A stretch of DNA of 64,000 nt from Symsagittifera roscoffensis (GCF_963678635.1 NC_087069.1:18884660-18948659), one strand, 5' to 3'. Positions 12,090 to 23,143 are shown, counted from the first letter of the stretch. The notes: generated by a model from the letters alone, not told the origin. Program-made: numbers and translations.

Positions 12090-12870
12090 ATGCGCGATGT
12101 CAAGAACGGAAGCGAAGAAGGACAAAGCATACAGCAAGTTGACATATCAGCGGGGAAGTACATGAAAACGGAGAATCCTCTTTTCGGCTGTACGGCAACA
12201 GACACCCCGCTCGACATTCCGCCAGATAATTTAGACCCAGCATCATCGACGGGGACGTCGATAATTATTTTTGTCCGGGGAGTGGGGGTAGGACTTACCC
12301 ACACCAAAAATTCGATGATAAAGAAACTCAGGTAAATGAGAGAAACTTGCGGACTGGAACTGGATGGGGAGGAGGCCGAGCCTACCATAGGATGGAATTT
12401 CAAAACGAAGTTTGAAATACCAAACGAATACTCGGAAAATATCTTGATAACGGATAGTGACTTCATTCTGTCATACAGGACTAGCGCAATCTGTATCACG
12501 GCGGACATGAGTTTCAATTCAAGACTGGAGGCTGACTTCAAGAGAGAGTACCAGAATGTGGAGTTTCTGTTTAGACAGAAACCCCGCGCTTCCACCATCA
12601 GTAGCACAAGTCCCGGGCAAATACCTGTGCTTCCTAGTGACGAGGGTCAATGACAGGAACACGATCAACCCCGAACACGTGATGTTGGCACTAACAAGAC
12701 TACGAGACTTCATGATTGAAAGAGGGGTAACGGAGATCTCAATGCCGGTGTATGACCCAAACAGGGGCAATTGAGCCCAAGGGAATTGTACGCTATCCTA
12801 CACGTGGTCTTCACAGAAACTGAGATAATGGTACATCTTCATAAGAAATACTACTTGAGCATCGCCTGAG
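12090..12870 (+). pseudogene. macro-domain-like segment of element A
   Basis: Open stretches here carry AICITADMSFNSRLEADFK and then GKYLCFLVTRVNDR, LALTRLRDFMIERGVTEIS and MPVYDPN. Their spacing and pattern match the OARD1/TARG1-Poa1p type of macro domain: an AHCISxD...FKxKF segment, then Y(I/Y)YLxTK, then a helix ending HGVxSIxMP. That family binds ADP-ribose and removes ADP-ribosyl or related groups. I infer homology from pattern alone. Activity cannot be judged from these broken copies. Element B carries the same segment in one open stretch. Confidence 0.65.
12264..12305 (+). promoter_or_regulatory. internal purine-rich tract, possible central polypurine tract
   Basis: Contains tccggggagt at 12274-12283 within a T-run plus purine-run context, continuing gggggtagga. 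The same 10-mer sits directly before the 3' LTR at 22591-22600. The surrounding run of about 40 bp is almost identical in element B (28644-28685), whereas neighbouring codons have diverged. A second plus-strand priming site is inferred. Confidence 0.4.
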
Positions 12871-13352
12871 TCGGGTACACGGGGGTCTCGAGTTGGGCAT
12901 GAGGGGAGAACCTCGAGCTAGGTGTGGGGGTACAAAACAGGTAAGGAATCTTGAAGGTGATTGGCATGACAATTGAAATTTTAAATGATTGATGGTGCTA
13001 AAACATAAAATGAATCTGCATGTTTTTAGAAAATTTCCAATTGAACTATTTTAGTAGGACAAGAAGGAAAAGATTTTAACTATAGTGGTAAAGGGAGTTT
13101 TTAGGTTAGGAACATAGCCTGTTAGTCTAAAAATCGGGTGTTATTTTCAGATCGATTTGGTAAAGTCAAATTGATTACCCAACTGCATTCAATTGAAGAA
13201 AGGAAGTCCTTAAACGAAAACGCAAATTGAACGACGCTTCAAGAAGTAATACTCAAGTTGCTCAGGTAAAACTCAAGTTGCTAAGGTAAAACTCAAGTTG
13301 CTAAGGTAAAACTCAAGTTGTTAATACTCAAGATCACCTGGAAGCTACAGAA
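12871..13352 (+). other. non-coding junction between pol and accessory cassette, element A
   Basis: About 480 bp without a convincing frame. Near 13141-13150 a T-rich run ends in ttattttcag, a good nematode-style 3' splice site, shortly before the accessory frames. At 13248-13330 lie about four 20-bp tandem units of the type aactcaagttgctaaggtaa. This suggests that the downstream frames came from a spliced subgenomic RNA, as env-like genes do in the family. Confidence 0.45.
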
Positions 13353-14255
13353 ATGGCAGATCGATTCTGGAAGTCCATGCCATCGGCTTTGAAAAAGCCC
13401 ACACTTGATGAATTGTACAGACGCCTGAGGGACCTGGATTACACTCAAGTGGATGAGAGAATGGCAGTGATGCTGAATGCCATCCTCCAATTGGAGGAAC
13501 AGGGCGAGTGCCGGGAGTCTGCGACAGAAGCGGTTTTGATGGTCGGCTACACCACCCATGGAATATCCAACCAAGAGCAAACCAGATGGCTGTCCTGGAA
13601 CGTGGATGGAGCAATAAAGGGGTTCGACTTGGCAAGGAACCCTGGCTTGAGTAACAATACCGAGTATGGTGCAGGGGAGTTCCCACTGCCGGTCAGACCA
13701 TCAGTCAGATCTACAGGCCAGAGCACGAGTAAGATACCATCGATGTCACGGGCGCAACAAACGGGGGAAGCGTATGCAGACCTCAGTATCATGAAGAGAG
13801 AGCTTGAGAGGACTCACCGGTATCAAGCGAAGCTTGAGAGAGATCAGGCGAAACTTGAGAGGGATCAAGCGGTCGTCGAAAAGGACCAAGCGCGGAGGGA
13901 ACTGGATATGTTGAGAGCTAAGCATCTACAGGAACAAAGAGTACGAGAGAATGCCGCGAACTGTGAGCAGCTGAAGTCGGAGCTTGGAAGGATCCAGCAA
14001 CGACAACGCGAGCTTGAGATGCAGAAAGGGGCTAAGCCCAAAGAGCGGATGGTTAGCGGCTCAAGGCCAGAGTCACGTATGGAGGTGGACGAAGCTCCTA
14101 GATCGAAGGGACGATTTAACCTTGATCGCGCGGCTCAAGAACATATGAATGAGGGGTTGGAGGTGTGGATACCAACTGAATCAGCGTCCTCCCTGCGTGG
14201 CCGAGAGACACAAGCGCGCGCTGCCTGGATATACCCCAAGTTCAACCCCGAGTAG
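13353..14255 (+). pseudogene. accessory protein 1 of element A (coiled coil)
   Basis: A 300-codon open stretch. The N-terminal 110 residues are compact and conserved with element B (the LDELYRRLRDLDYTQ region and the EAVLMVGY region). A basic/Gln-rich coiled coil follows, with short internal repeats (LERDQAKLERDQAVVEKDQA). No named family recognised. It opens the accessory cassette just after the possible splice acceptor. A structural or RNA-binding role is a guess. The match to 29691-30251 in B argues that it is a genuine element protein. Confidence 0.6.
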
Positions 14256-14519
14256 TAGTCAGGTGAGCGGTAGCTCGTCACGACTGAAAGAGTTGCACGA
14301 GCGGCTACAGCTAAGGAGTCGTGGGAGTCCAGCAAGAGTGGAGCTACCCTCGACGTGGAGGGAGCAACCTGTCAGGAGTGTGGTGATCTCAAGTTACAAG
14401 ACGAATACGGAAGGCAGATACCACAGGCACAATCGGATGGACTGGAGCACGGCGCAGAGAGACAGGAGGTATTGCTTCCATGACGCGGCTGGGGTGGAAT
14501 AATCACGCAGCCACGTGTG

Positions 14520-15065
14520 CCTGAGGGGGCGGTCCACCTGATCATAGGGGACAGCTTGTTGCGGGTGCTGACCCGGATTCAGTCCCATTGGCAAACGGGG
14601 ATCTTGAGTTTCGCTGGAGCTGCGACGCCGCAGATGTTAGCAACACTTGAGATGCTAGGGATGGCAAGAGTATAGACGGTAACTCTGACGGTCGGGACGA
14701 ACGACGTGTCTAGGGGGTAGGCAAGGAAGGTGACGAGGCTGCATGACAAGATGAGCTGCATTCTTGAGAAATTGCGGATTCAAATGGATCCTGCCATTTT
14801 TACGGTGTGCACCATTCCTTACAACATGAAAGCGGACCAACATGCAATGGAGATGAATACAAAAGTGCGAAACCTGAATGGAATAATCAGGCAGATACAC
14901 CAAAGGAGCGTCCTCCCCGTTGGACTGCTGGACGTAGCCGAGCAGATGGAGCGATCTGCTTTCCCTGACAATGCATCCTCGGATGGGATTCACTTTGACA
15001 GGCCCAGAGGGGTGGAGTGGTTAAATGACGTCTTCCAAAGGCACATAAGCGCGTTGGAGGCAGAG
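14520..15065 (+). pseudogene. SGNH/GDSL hydrolase-like domain 1, element A
   Basis: The segment shows the SGNH blocks in order: HLIIGDSLLRVL (block I, nucleophile Ser in GDSL), TVGTNDVSRG (block III GxND), FTVCTIPYNM (beta strand), and DGIHFDRPRG (block V, D-x-x-H). The spacing of about 150 residues between blocks I and V is normal for the fold. Such enzymes are esterases, lipases or deacetylases. The related domain in B is at 30856-31400. Substrate unknown. Fossil. Confidence 0.75.
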
Positions 15066-15765
15066 TTGCTAGAGACGGCCCAAGTCACGTTCGGACCACC
15101 CCCAAATCCACCCTTCTTCAACCCGAGGGCTTTGTCCAGTCGCCTGGGAGCGATGGCCGATTCTAGAGACAGTTCGAGGAACAGCCGGACCAAGTTGCCG
15201 GGCGCCGCACCCATGGAGGCCGAAGAGGCAACGTCATCAACTCCTGAGGGTTCGGCGATATCCTCGGTGGTAGTGGCGGAGAAAAAGAAACCGGAGAGGC
15301 CAGCGGAGACCAGTAGGTCGAGATATGTGGAGAAGGTGAAGGAGCTAGACTTGGAAGATCTGGAGTGCAGGCTAGAGTTGGCGGAAGTTTGGGTCTTGAG
15401 TGGGTGTCGCCCGAAGACTTGGGTAGACACCAGTGCGTGGACTGGCTGAAGGCTCACGAGACGCATTTCTCGAGAGCGAAAATGATGGAGACAGCGGATC
15501 TGACTGGGATTCCCACGAAATCGGTCATGGGACCCATCAACTATAGGCCTCTCAAGTCGCTGGGGAGTCCGGGACTCGTGGTGGAGCCTCCCAAGCATCG
15601 AACCAGCATTGCCAGGATTAGGTTGGCAACTGCAGCACAGTTGAGGGTGGTGGAAAAACTGTTGGACCCGAGAGAGATGGAACTACCGGACGCCGCGTAT
15701 GAGGGTACGAGATTAGCCGACGACCCCAGATACGGGAAACCCTGCGGGAACACCTAGCTGGCCAA
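15066..15765 (+). pseudogene. low-complexity linker after SGNH domain 1, element A
   Basis: A Pro/Ser/Glu/Arg-rich region containing ALSSRLGAMADS, then a more globular part around DWLKAHETHFSRAKMME. B has a matching GVDWLVAGQEQFSSATTL. The short motif (S/N/A)RLG recurs here and several times in B. No family recognised. Confidence 0.5.
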
Positions 15766-15769
15766 AACC

Positions 15770-16340
15770 TTGGCAGTTTATGACAGGGCAGATCCAGCCG
15801 CTGCGAGGGTGGTCATCGTGGCGGGATCGGATTTTGAGGGAATGTCGCCCAAGTTATTTTGGCCGGAAACTCTGATATACTCACTGCCGGGAGCGGAGCT
15901 AAACCAGATGTTAACCCTGGTGGTGGCAATAAAATCGGAGATGACTTGCGAGCCTGACCTACTAGTGTTTGCAGGAATGAATGATCACTTGCATGCGACA
16001 GGGTTTCTTGAGCAGCTCAAGGGTGATGAACCAGCACCGAAGAAGATCTGGGAAGCTATCCAGACGTTATTTGCAGCTATGAACGAAGTACAAGAGAAGT
16101 ACAAGTTGCCTCACGATTTGGCTCCAAGACAAAAGTAGTGTTCACGACGTCCCCCGGGTACGCGAGCATGCCTCCCGCTCTGCAATTTGTATATGCGATC
16201 TTGATCTTGATAGCGGAAGGGAATGGGTGGCGTATTCTGATCGGGAATTAGAACCAACGAACTTGAGACTTTGCAGGCCAGAACTGGCGGCGGCGTAGGC
16301 GGATGTGTCCCACGCGTTGAGGGGCTTCTACGAGTTGGCA
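15770..16340 (+). pseudogene. second, degenerate SGNH-like domain, element A
   Basis: RVVIVAGSDFEGM and, about 55 residues on, LLVFAGMNDHLHATGF resemble SGNH blocks I and III (G-S and GxND). A strand-helix stretch follows, matching VVFVLSPGYATL of B. Homology to B 32180-32875 is clear. Membership of the SGNH fold is an inference from the two motifs. It suggests tandem SGNH-type modules in the accessory cassette. Confidence 0.5.
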
Positions 16341-16475
16341 GACATCCTCATTGTATTGGACGAGGTCTTTTTGCTAGAGATATCAAACTTCGCTAGGCAA
16401 CTCAAGCTCAGTCCGGTTATAGGGGATGATCATCCAGTAGTGACTCACCTGACGGCCAGTCTGTGATTTCGAAGT

Positions 16476-17684
16476 ATGGAGTTGACTATCACAAGCTCCA
16501 CCAGTAAGTCTAGAGGGCCGAGCAACGAAAGGAAGAACGTGGCCGCAGCGGAGAAGCAGCTGGAGTCGATGGTATATCGACTGACACAAGAGAGAGGCAG
16601 ATGGCCCTTCCTGACACCAAGGCTGGAGAACGCCACGGAGAAGACAAGAGAGGATGCCCCACCTCTGGTAAAGCAAATCTGGGATTTTCTTGAGGAGCAG
16701 CTGGAAGTGGCCGAGAAGAGGGAAATGACGGTGGCCAGGTTCGTCACAGCAGCCAACGAGGTCACGATTGGAGGAATCTGGAGGGAGCACGCAAGGGGTG
16801 AGCTGAGGACGAGGAGGGATCACGAGATTCTTGAGTTCTTGAGTCCTTGTTGGGGAAAGGAGTTCATGGCTGGAGTGTACAGCGCGAAAGAGACCATCTT
16901 TGGAGCCTTCATACAGGAAATCTTGAACATGCCCATCAGTCTGTTGTTGGCACTGTACCTGGTTTACCCAAGGTACCTGTTCAATATGGGCCCAGCGTAC
17001 ATGTTCAGTCGGGGCGTGGACACACTCCGGATTGACGGGTACTTGGCATTGGTGCTTCTAACCCATGGAGAACTGATGTCATTTCACCGACTAATGAAAT
17101 ACGGAGAGCCTCTGTCGATGGGAAGAACACACTCGAGTATTGACACCTATTCGTATAAGTGTGCTGCCGGACTAAAGACGCTGCTAGTGCAGTACCTACT
17201 GATGCAAAACCGGCACTTGACTGGTGAAGAAAAGAGCCCGAAGACACAAGATGAGTGGAAAAAAGTGAACGGGGGCATGCCTCTGTTGACGGACCTATGC
17301 CTGGCCATGAGATCGGACCCATTGGGGTTGATCCGGGGGCTAGAGGAGGTCGTAACCTGCATTTATGGACCGGCCGTCACGTACGCGTTTCCAGATCCTC
17401 TGGTGACAGCTTATCGCTACTCAGTGACCGACTTGAGCCTCATAAGCATACTAGATGGGACGACACTCAATTGGTGTCAGCAGGAGGTGCTAAGGGCACA
17501 AATGAGCAACACGGTGCTCTTCGGAAAGGTGAAGGATCCAGAGTTGGTGATATACAGCTTCCGAGGACAACTGCAGTGCAGGATGGGAGGTAAGCGCGAA
17601 GGCCCCATCGAAACCTATCCCAAGTTCTGGAACCTAAATCCCCTGACAGAAAATGGACAAGAGATCTTGAGAATTCCCGCATAG
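16476..17684 (+). pseudogene. accessory protein 3 of element A, unknown family
   Basis: A 402-codon open stretch, mostly helical and strongly conserved with B 32972-34003. Shared blocks include LL(V/L)QYLL(M/Q)QNR, GMPLLTDL, MR(S/I)DP, YGPxxxxAFPD and LNW near the end. A hydrophobic run near residues 150-165 (ISLLLALYLVYP) is too short and mixed to call a membrane span. I do not recognise the family. Position after the SGNH modules is the same in both copies. Confidence 0.6.
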
Positions 17685-17699
17685 AAGAAGATTTTCGAG

Positions 17700-18143
17700 T
17701 TGGTGAAAAGGAAGCTAGAGGCGATATTGGAGAAGGAAGTCCTACCAGCAAGCATTCCAGAGTTTCCAACAGTGAGGAGAATGACCTTGGGGATGAACGG
17801 CTCCCTGGTGGTCCCGTCCCTGTTCGCGAGATCAGCAACCGAAGAACAACAGAGGGAGTTCATCGACGGCTGGGATCCCCTCTTCATCGGCTACACTGCA
17901 GCAATTTATTTTCATACCAGCGATGCGAGAATAAATTCATGGACAACTCAAGCCAAGAAAATGAGAGGCTCGATGCCCCCGAAGTTCGAGGTGCGAGATG
18001 CCTTGAGAACACTTGAGCGGGCAGGTCTGGAGAACAAGTTGCCGGTGTGGGACGATGGCAGGATGATCGTGAAAGAAGGACACATCGCACTAAAAGGAGA
18101 TGAGATGGTGTTTGCCACGAGAAGATACCGGGCACCTTGCTGA
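17700..18143 (+). pseudogene. accessory segment of element A, unknown
   Basis: 147 open codons, basic N-terminus, then FPTVRRMTLGMNGSLVVPSL, matching YPPIRRMLLGVTCPVIAP of B near 34120-34170, and a C-terminal part around ITVDD-like residues in B. It bridges the 402-codon protein and the large last frame. No domain recognised. Confidence 0.45.
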
Positions 18144-18152
18144 CTGGAGCAA

Positions 18153-21100
18153 GTGGAGATGAGACAGGAGGGGAAGGAGCTCGATGCAGCAGGCCCATTG
18201 TATGTGGCTCTGACAGAGTATAAGAAAACGGGTCCAGCGACTCCATCACCCCTATCGGTGGACACCCCTGGGGATAAAAGGAGCGGTCCCGTAGAAGATC
18301 GATTCAGGAGGATTCTTGAGAGAAGAGAAGCAGAATCGGGAGAGGAGAGCATGGACGAGACTCTCAGCGAGGCAGGAGAGGATTTGGAAGTGGGAAACAC
18401 ACCGGAGCAAAAACCATCGGAAGAGGAGTTCACCACGCAAGAACTGTTGAAGGATCTGAGTGGAGAAATTTGGGCAGACACCCCCACGCCACCTCTGACC
18501 TCATCTCCCCGCAAGAATCTAGAGTTACCACTGACGAGCGAGAATCCTAACATGGGGATGATTTTCCTGAGTGCGGAAAGAAGGGAGAAGAACACCTTCG
18601 AGGGAAACAGGGATGCTTTCCTAGGCACTCTGGATGAGGATGCTTGGCGAAAATTCTTGAGCGATTTTAATCGAGAAGTGGATGACGAGACCACATTGGA
18701 TGATTTCAAGGAGGAGCTGTGGGACACGGTGGTGAAATTCGGAGAGCCTGTCCTGATGGGGACAGGCCTGGAGGAGAAAGCTAGAGGAGAGCTGCTGAGC
18801 AAGATGGTCTGGTTGGGGAAGGCATCACGGAAGACCAAGGAAGACAAATGTAAAGACAGCTCTGCTCTGAAACAAAAAACGGACAATAAAATAATTGAAC
18901 ATGTAAGGGGGGATAAGGTCGGAACTAGTAATATAATTAAAAGTACTAATATCCTTAAGGCTCGAGCAGGGGGGAGGCAAGAGTTGGAAGGGTTGGATGG
19001 AGACAAGGAAGTCGAGTCAGTGATGATAACGACAACGCCTCCGAGTAAAGACGTGAGGTCTCGCAAGAGGAAGATAGACGTGGAGGAATCGGGCAGTCCT
19101 TCAGCGGATGCGGTCTCGGAGAAAAACTTGAGAGAGACGGCCCCCATGGTTCTGGCACGATGGAAGACAGTGGCCTACAAGAGTAGCTACGAGCCAAGGA
19201 AACTGCTCGACGTAGAAAGAGAGATGGAAATCCCCACCAGCTCAACAACGGAAGAAGACTTCAAGCCTCAGAGGACGAAAATGAAGCGAGGTTCGACGAG
19301 CGGGCAGACCTGGGAAGTGGACGTCGGCAAAGATTGGGTCTCAAATGAACACCAGGCTACTGGGAAGCAAGTGACTAGCGATCCTCTTGAGAAGAATAAA
19401 ACGAGGAACACCTCCCGACCGTGGTGGGTAACCCTGGAAACATTGCAGGAATTGGAAGACTGCCTGAAGAAGCTCGACAGTGGAGTGTCACGCAAACGAA
19501 GCAACTGGGCTACCCAGCAGAAGGCCGATATCAACAAATTGGAATTGGAGAGCCAACTGAAGAGAACTTGGCAGAACTTGTTGAAGGGTCATTTTGAAGA
19601 AGCGATGAGAACATCCTCATCGGCATCGCCGTTGATGGCGAATCCCTTCATTAGAACCGCAGGACAACTGATGTTCGCGTGGAGCCTGTTGGGGATAGAG
19701 TTAGAGACACTGACTTCGTACGATAAGTTGAAATTGGGAGGCAAGAATCTAGAGGTGTATCGAATACTGATGCAGCACGTTGCTAGGGATAACTCAGGCT
19801 TGAGTCTGGCAAGGAGGAAATATGCTACCTGTTTCTTGAGGTGGACAATGTCGATGATGACTGATAGTACCATCCTAGCATGTCACCAGAGAGCAATTGG
19901 AAGCAAGACGCTGGAAAGGAGAGTCTCCGCAGTCATCTTGAATGTGTACCAGAGTACTGGGATAGAAAAGGAGGATGGTTCTAGGCAATCTCTAGAGAGC
20001 CTTAGGAAGTTAGATGAGATACGGAGATTCTACAACAAGAAGTTTGAGGAGAAACACGACGTACACCGTAACTTGGCTTCGTCAGGAGAATACTTGAAAC
20101 CCAACAAAAAGGGAGAGTACCAGTATGTGTCTGGAGTGATGGGGATGGCATACAACCCTTTCTTGGACTTGGAAGATAGAGGTGCCCACAGAAACTACGA
20201 GGTGGCGGAGCTGCTGAAGTTCTGGACAGAGAAGATAATGGAGATAGACACTGTGGAGAGAGAGAGATCTAGCCTAGGTTTGATTCTCGAGAAAACACCG
20301 GAAGTAATAAGTGTGCCACGCTCAAGTAAAAGAGTCGAAAAAAAAATGGGTAACGGGAACGGCATGTTGACCACGAATCTGGGAGTGGTATGGAAATTGC
20401 TCAGGCCCTCCTGGTGTCCACATCCCCATGCGAGCCTGATCGAGGAAGTCACGGAGCGAGTGAGACTAGCGCCGACAGAGGATGAAGATTTGGCGACCTT
20501 GAGTATAGTACATAGTCTGATCCTGCCTCATGTGAAGGAGTCAAGTGAGGTGACGAGTGGAACAGGGTCGGTAGAAAAAATGGAGCCGGGCAGTTGTCTT
20601 GACTCGACATGTGGGAATGGCAAGCACACCTGCGATGGACGATCATGCGTCAGGATACAGTCTTTCCAGAAAGAAGACCTAGTCACCTGGTTTGAAGACA
20701 TTACCGAAAGGGAGAAGAGTGAGATACAGATAGTGGCTGAGTGTTACGCGAGTACCACGGTGAACCTAGCAACATCTCTGGAATTCTTCTCAAGAATGTG
20801 CAGTATCCAGTCACTGGAGAGGATGGAGTCAAAACACCACTTGGTGACCGCGTTGAGCGTGGAGTCATGGCCGGGAGTGCTGCAAGTGACCCAGAAACAC
20901 ATCAAGAGTTGGAAGGTTGGACTCGAAGCGGAGATGGGATTTCCCATGAGCGAAGCCTATGGTCTGCCTCTAAATGCGAATTCCCTAGTGGGGTCAGTGA
21001 TGGCCAACCTATGTGGCAGCCACTATTCATTACACATGTCCAGCCAGAGGGTATTGATAGACAAAGCCTTCTCAATGCCCAAATGTGTAAGACTGGCTCG

Positions 21101-21701
21101 GATGTCGCATCATTCACACAAGCTGTTGAGGAAGATCCGAGGAACAGTGCCGAAAGAACAGAGGGACGACTTGAGTGAAATCTGGGGTGAAGAACTTCTA
21201 GGTTTGGAGGGCGAAACTACAAGTGACCACGAGAGACAAAACGTGATCGGGAAACCCATGGTTGGTGCTCCAAACTTGGAAGAGATCGACGTGATACACG
21301 AGAAGATGATGGAACTTGAGCCTCTCCTAGAAGCCTCGGAAGAACGCAATCTTAGGAGCATCGAACTCACACACGGGGATTGTCCATGCCACTGTCTGGC
21401 GCAGACAGTGTGGTATCCAGACCACGCCAATCTCTGCCTGATCTGGGATATGGAAGAAATCAGGTCGTTGGGACTGCCCGATCATCATCAAAAGGTGACC
21501 ATCTTGGTGGTGAGCACGATGCTGGCTCTACGATGGATGGAAGAAAATATAGCAAAGTATCGGGAATCGAAGACGCCAACGGCAGAGTCGATTCACGCGA
21601 TAGATTACAGCAGGAGACTTGAGTTGTTCGAGACCGCATGCAAGGTATTCGCCATACCAATGGAAGACCAATGGAAGTCAGACACATGTGGAGCCGCTTG
21701 A
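18153..21701 (+). pseudogene. large accessory protein of element A, unknown family
   Basis: A 1182-codon open stretch, remarkably long for a fossil. The first 450 residues are acidic and low in complexity, with a helical island near LSDFNREVDDETTLDDFKE. The C-terminal 650 residues are globular and conserved in B and in minus-strand copy C. Landmarks are YQYVSGVMGMAYNPF, LRPSWCPHPHASLIEE, a Cys-rich CLDSTCGNGKHTCDG, a histidine/cysteine block GDCPCHCLAQTVWYPDHANL, and IWDMEEI. The Cys/His clusters may bind metal. No membrane span or fusion peptide typical of an envelope protein is visible. Function unknown. Confidence 0.6.
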
Positions 21702-22165
21702 GATTCTTTCCTTGGTTTCGCGCGACGTTAACATCCTGGTTATACGTGGTGACGAAGGATCACATGAGGAAACATCAAAAGTTCCAGGCCGAGATAGGAC
21801 CAGATGCCTTCAAGAGACCTCTGCTGACCCATCGAAATGCGATCACGACGGGGTGGAAAAGAGTGGGTAGAGTATCCAGAAACAACACTAGAGCGAGGGA
21901 GTCGATACTAGAGGAGGATCTGGCGAAGAATGTAAGCCTGAGTCTTCACAATTCCTTCTGTTTGAACCGGGAGTCGAAGGTGAAGAGCTTACCGAATCAA
22001 GTGAAGAGATTGCAGGAGCAAAGGGAGTGGATGCGATCCTATGAACAGCTGAAGGCTTGGGAGGAGATTGTGACCAGCTGCGATGATGAAGAGGCACTAT
22101 TGAAACAGATCACAGTGTCAAATATATCTGGGTCGGGTACCTCGAGGGTGAAGAACACGAGGTGA
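21638..22165 (+). pseudogene. terminal accessory segment of element A
   Basis: 175 open codons overlapping the end of the previous stretch. The conserved core RPLLTHRNAITTGWKR and LSLHNSFCLNRESKV reappears in B (38140-38418) and, on the minus strand, in C (43079-43567). The tail is acidic. It appears to be the C-terminal end of the accessory region. Function unknown. Confidence 0.55.
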
Positions 22166-22601
22166 GCCGGTGGCTCAAAAGGAAATTCTAGAGTCTTGAG
22201 TCTTGAGAGGGAGGGGGCTCGAGGGTGAACTCGGATGAAATCTGGGTTCACGAAAAAGAAATTTTAACTAATGAGATATTGTTATTAATATGCTATATCT
22301 ATTATATAAATCAAAATGCTGCATGACAATTCACTGATTGAATAGGACAAAAGAAATTTTAAATTACCAGCTTAAAAAACGAGAATTCATAGGTGCAGGT
22401 GTGTGCAGATTTTGATTGCTGTTTAGCGATAGTGTGAAAATTTTATATGGTTGTGAATTTTGGAAGGTAGATAAACTTAAGTCTGCTGCAAACTTCTGTA
22501 AATGACCACTGACACTGTATCTTGAGTGACACTCGGGTTTCTGGTGATTCACTGACAGAGGTAGCACGCGATGAGGACATCGTTCTTGAGTCCGGGGAGT
22601 A
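22166..22601 (+). other. 3' untranslated region and polypurine tract of element A
   Basis: About 430 bp, AT-rich, with no frame I trust. It ends in tccggggagta immediately before the TGTG start of the 3' LTR. That short purine run is the best candidate for the plus-strand primer of reverse transcription. Confidence 0.5.
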
Positions 22602-23143
22602 TGTGCAAGTCGGTCATATCTGGAAGTTTGACCTTGAGGGACACGAAAATACGTGATTTTGGAGTGAAGTTTTATTTTTCAAAATTTCGAATGGAGCCTG
22701 TCATGCTCAGTTTTCTCGCAACAACTGAAAACACAAAGTGAAAAATCAGAACGACCGAATTTACAATTGCGGGAAAATACTTAAGAAAACAGCGGGAAAT
22801 TGCTATTCGCAATTTCCAGATACAAAAAAAGACACGAGTAGAGCCGTCTTATCCTGAAATAGGAGGAGAGATAATCACGAGAAAAGAGTGCAACTATTCG
22901 AACTGAACCAGAGTGAACCTTCAACGGAAAGGTGGACAGCTTGAGTGTCCCAATGAATCAGACTAAAACTTCAATTCTAGAGTCTAAACTTATTTCTGTT
23001 AATAAAACTGATCAGTATTGAACTTATCAAGTTATCTTTCTTAATTCTCGAGTTGCTCATTAATTTAATTACTCCTTATACTCGAGTGCGTCAACATGTG
23101 AGTTCCTAATTTAGTTTTCTCGAGAGTGTTTTTTGATTGTTAT
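22602..23143 (+). repeat. 3' LTR of element A, part shared with the 5' LTR
   Basis: Begins TGTGCAAGTCGG and aligns to 1374-1912 throughout (about 5% difference by eye). The shared part ends at gattgttatgtt. Confidence 0.85.

Noticed and set aside
16847-17035. Overlapping second-frame gene inside accessory protein 3
   Set aside because: No conservation of that frame in element B; shadow of the main frame.
18153-22165. Envelope glycoprotein in element A
   Set aside because: No signal peptide, fusion peptide, furin-like site or membrane anchor is visible; the region is too long and soluble in character.
13353-22165. Apparent excess of cttgag in element A
   Set aside because: Largely explained by frequent Leu-Glu codon pairs in coiled-coil and helical proteins; no spacing pattern seen.
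22602-23143. LTR of element B or C
   Set aside because: No sequence like A's LTR is found near 24180, 38650, 42930 or 59770, so these copies could not be bounded by terminal repeats.
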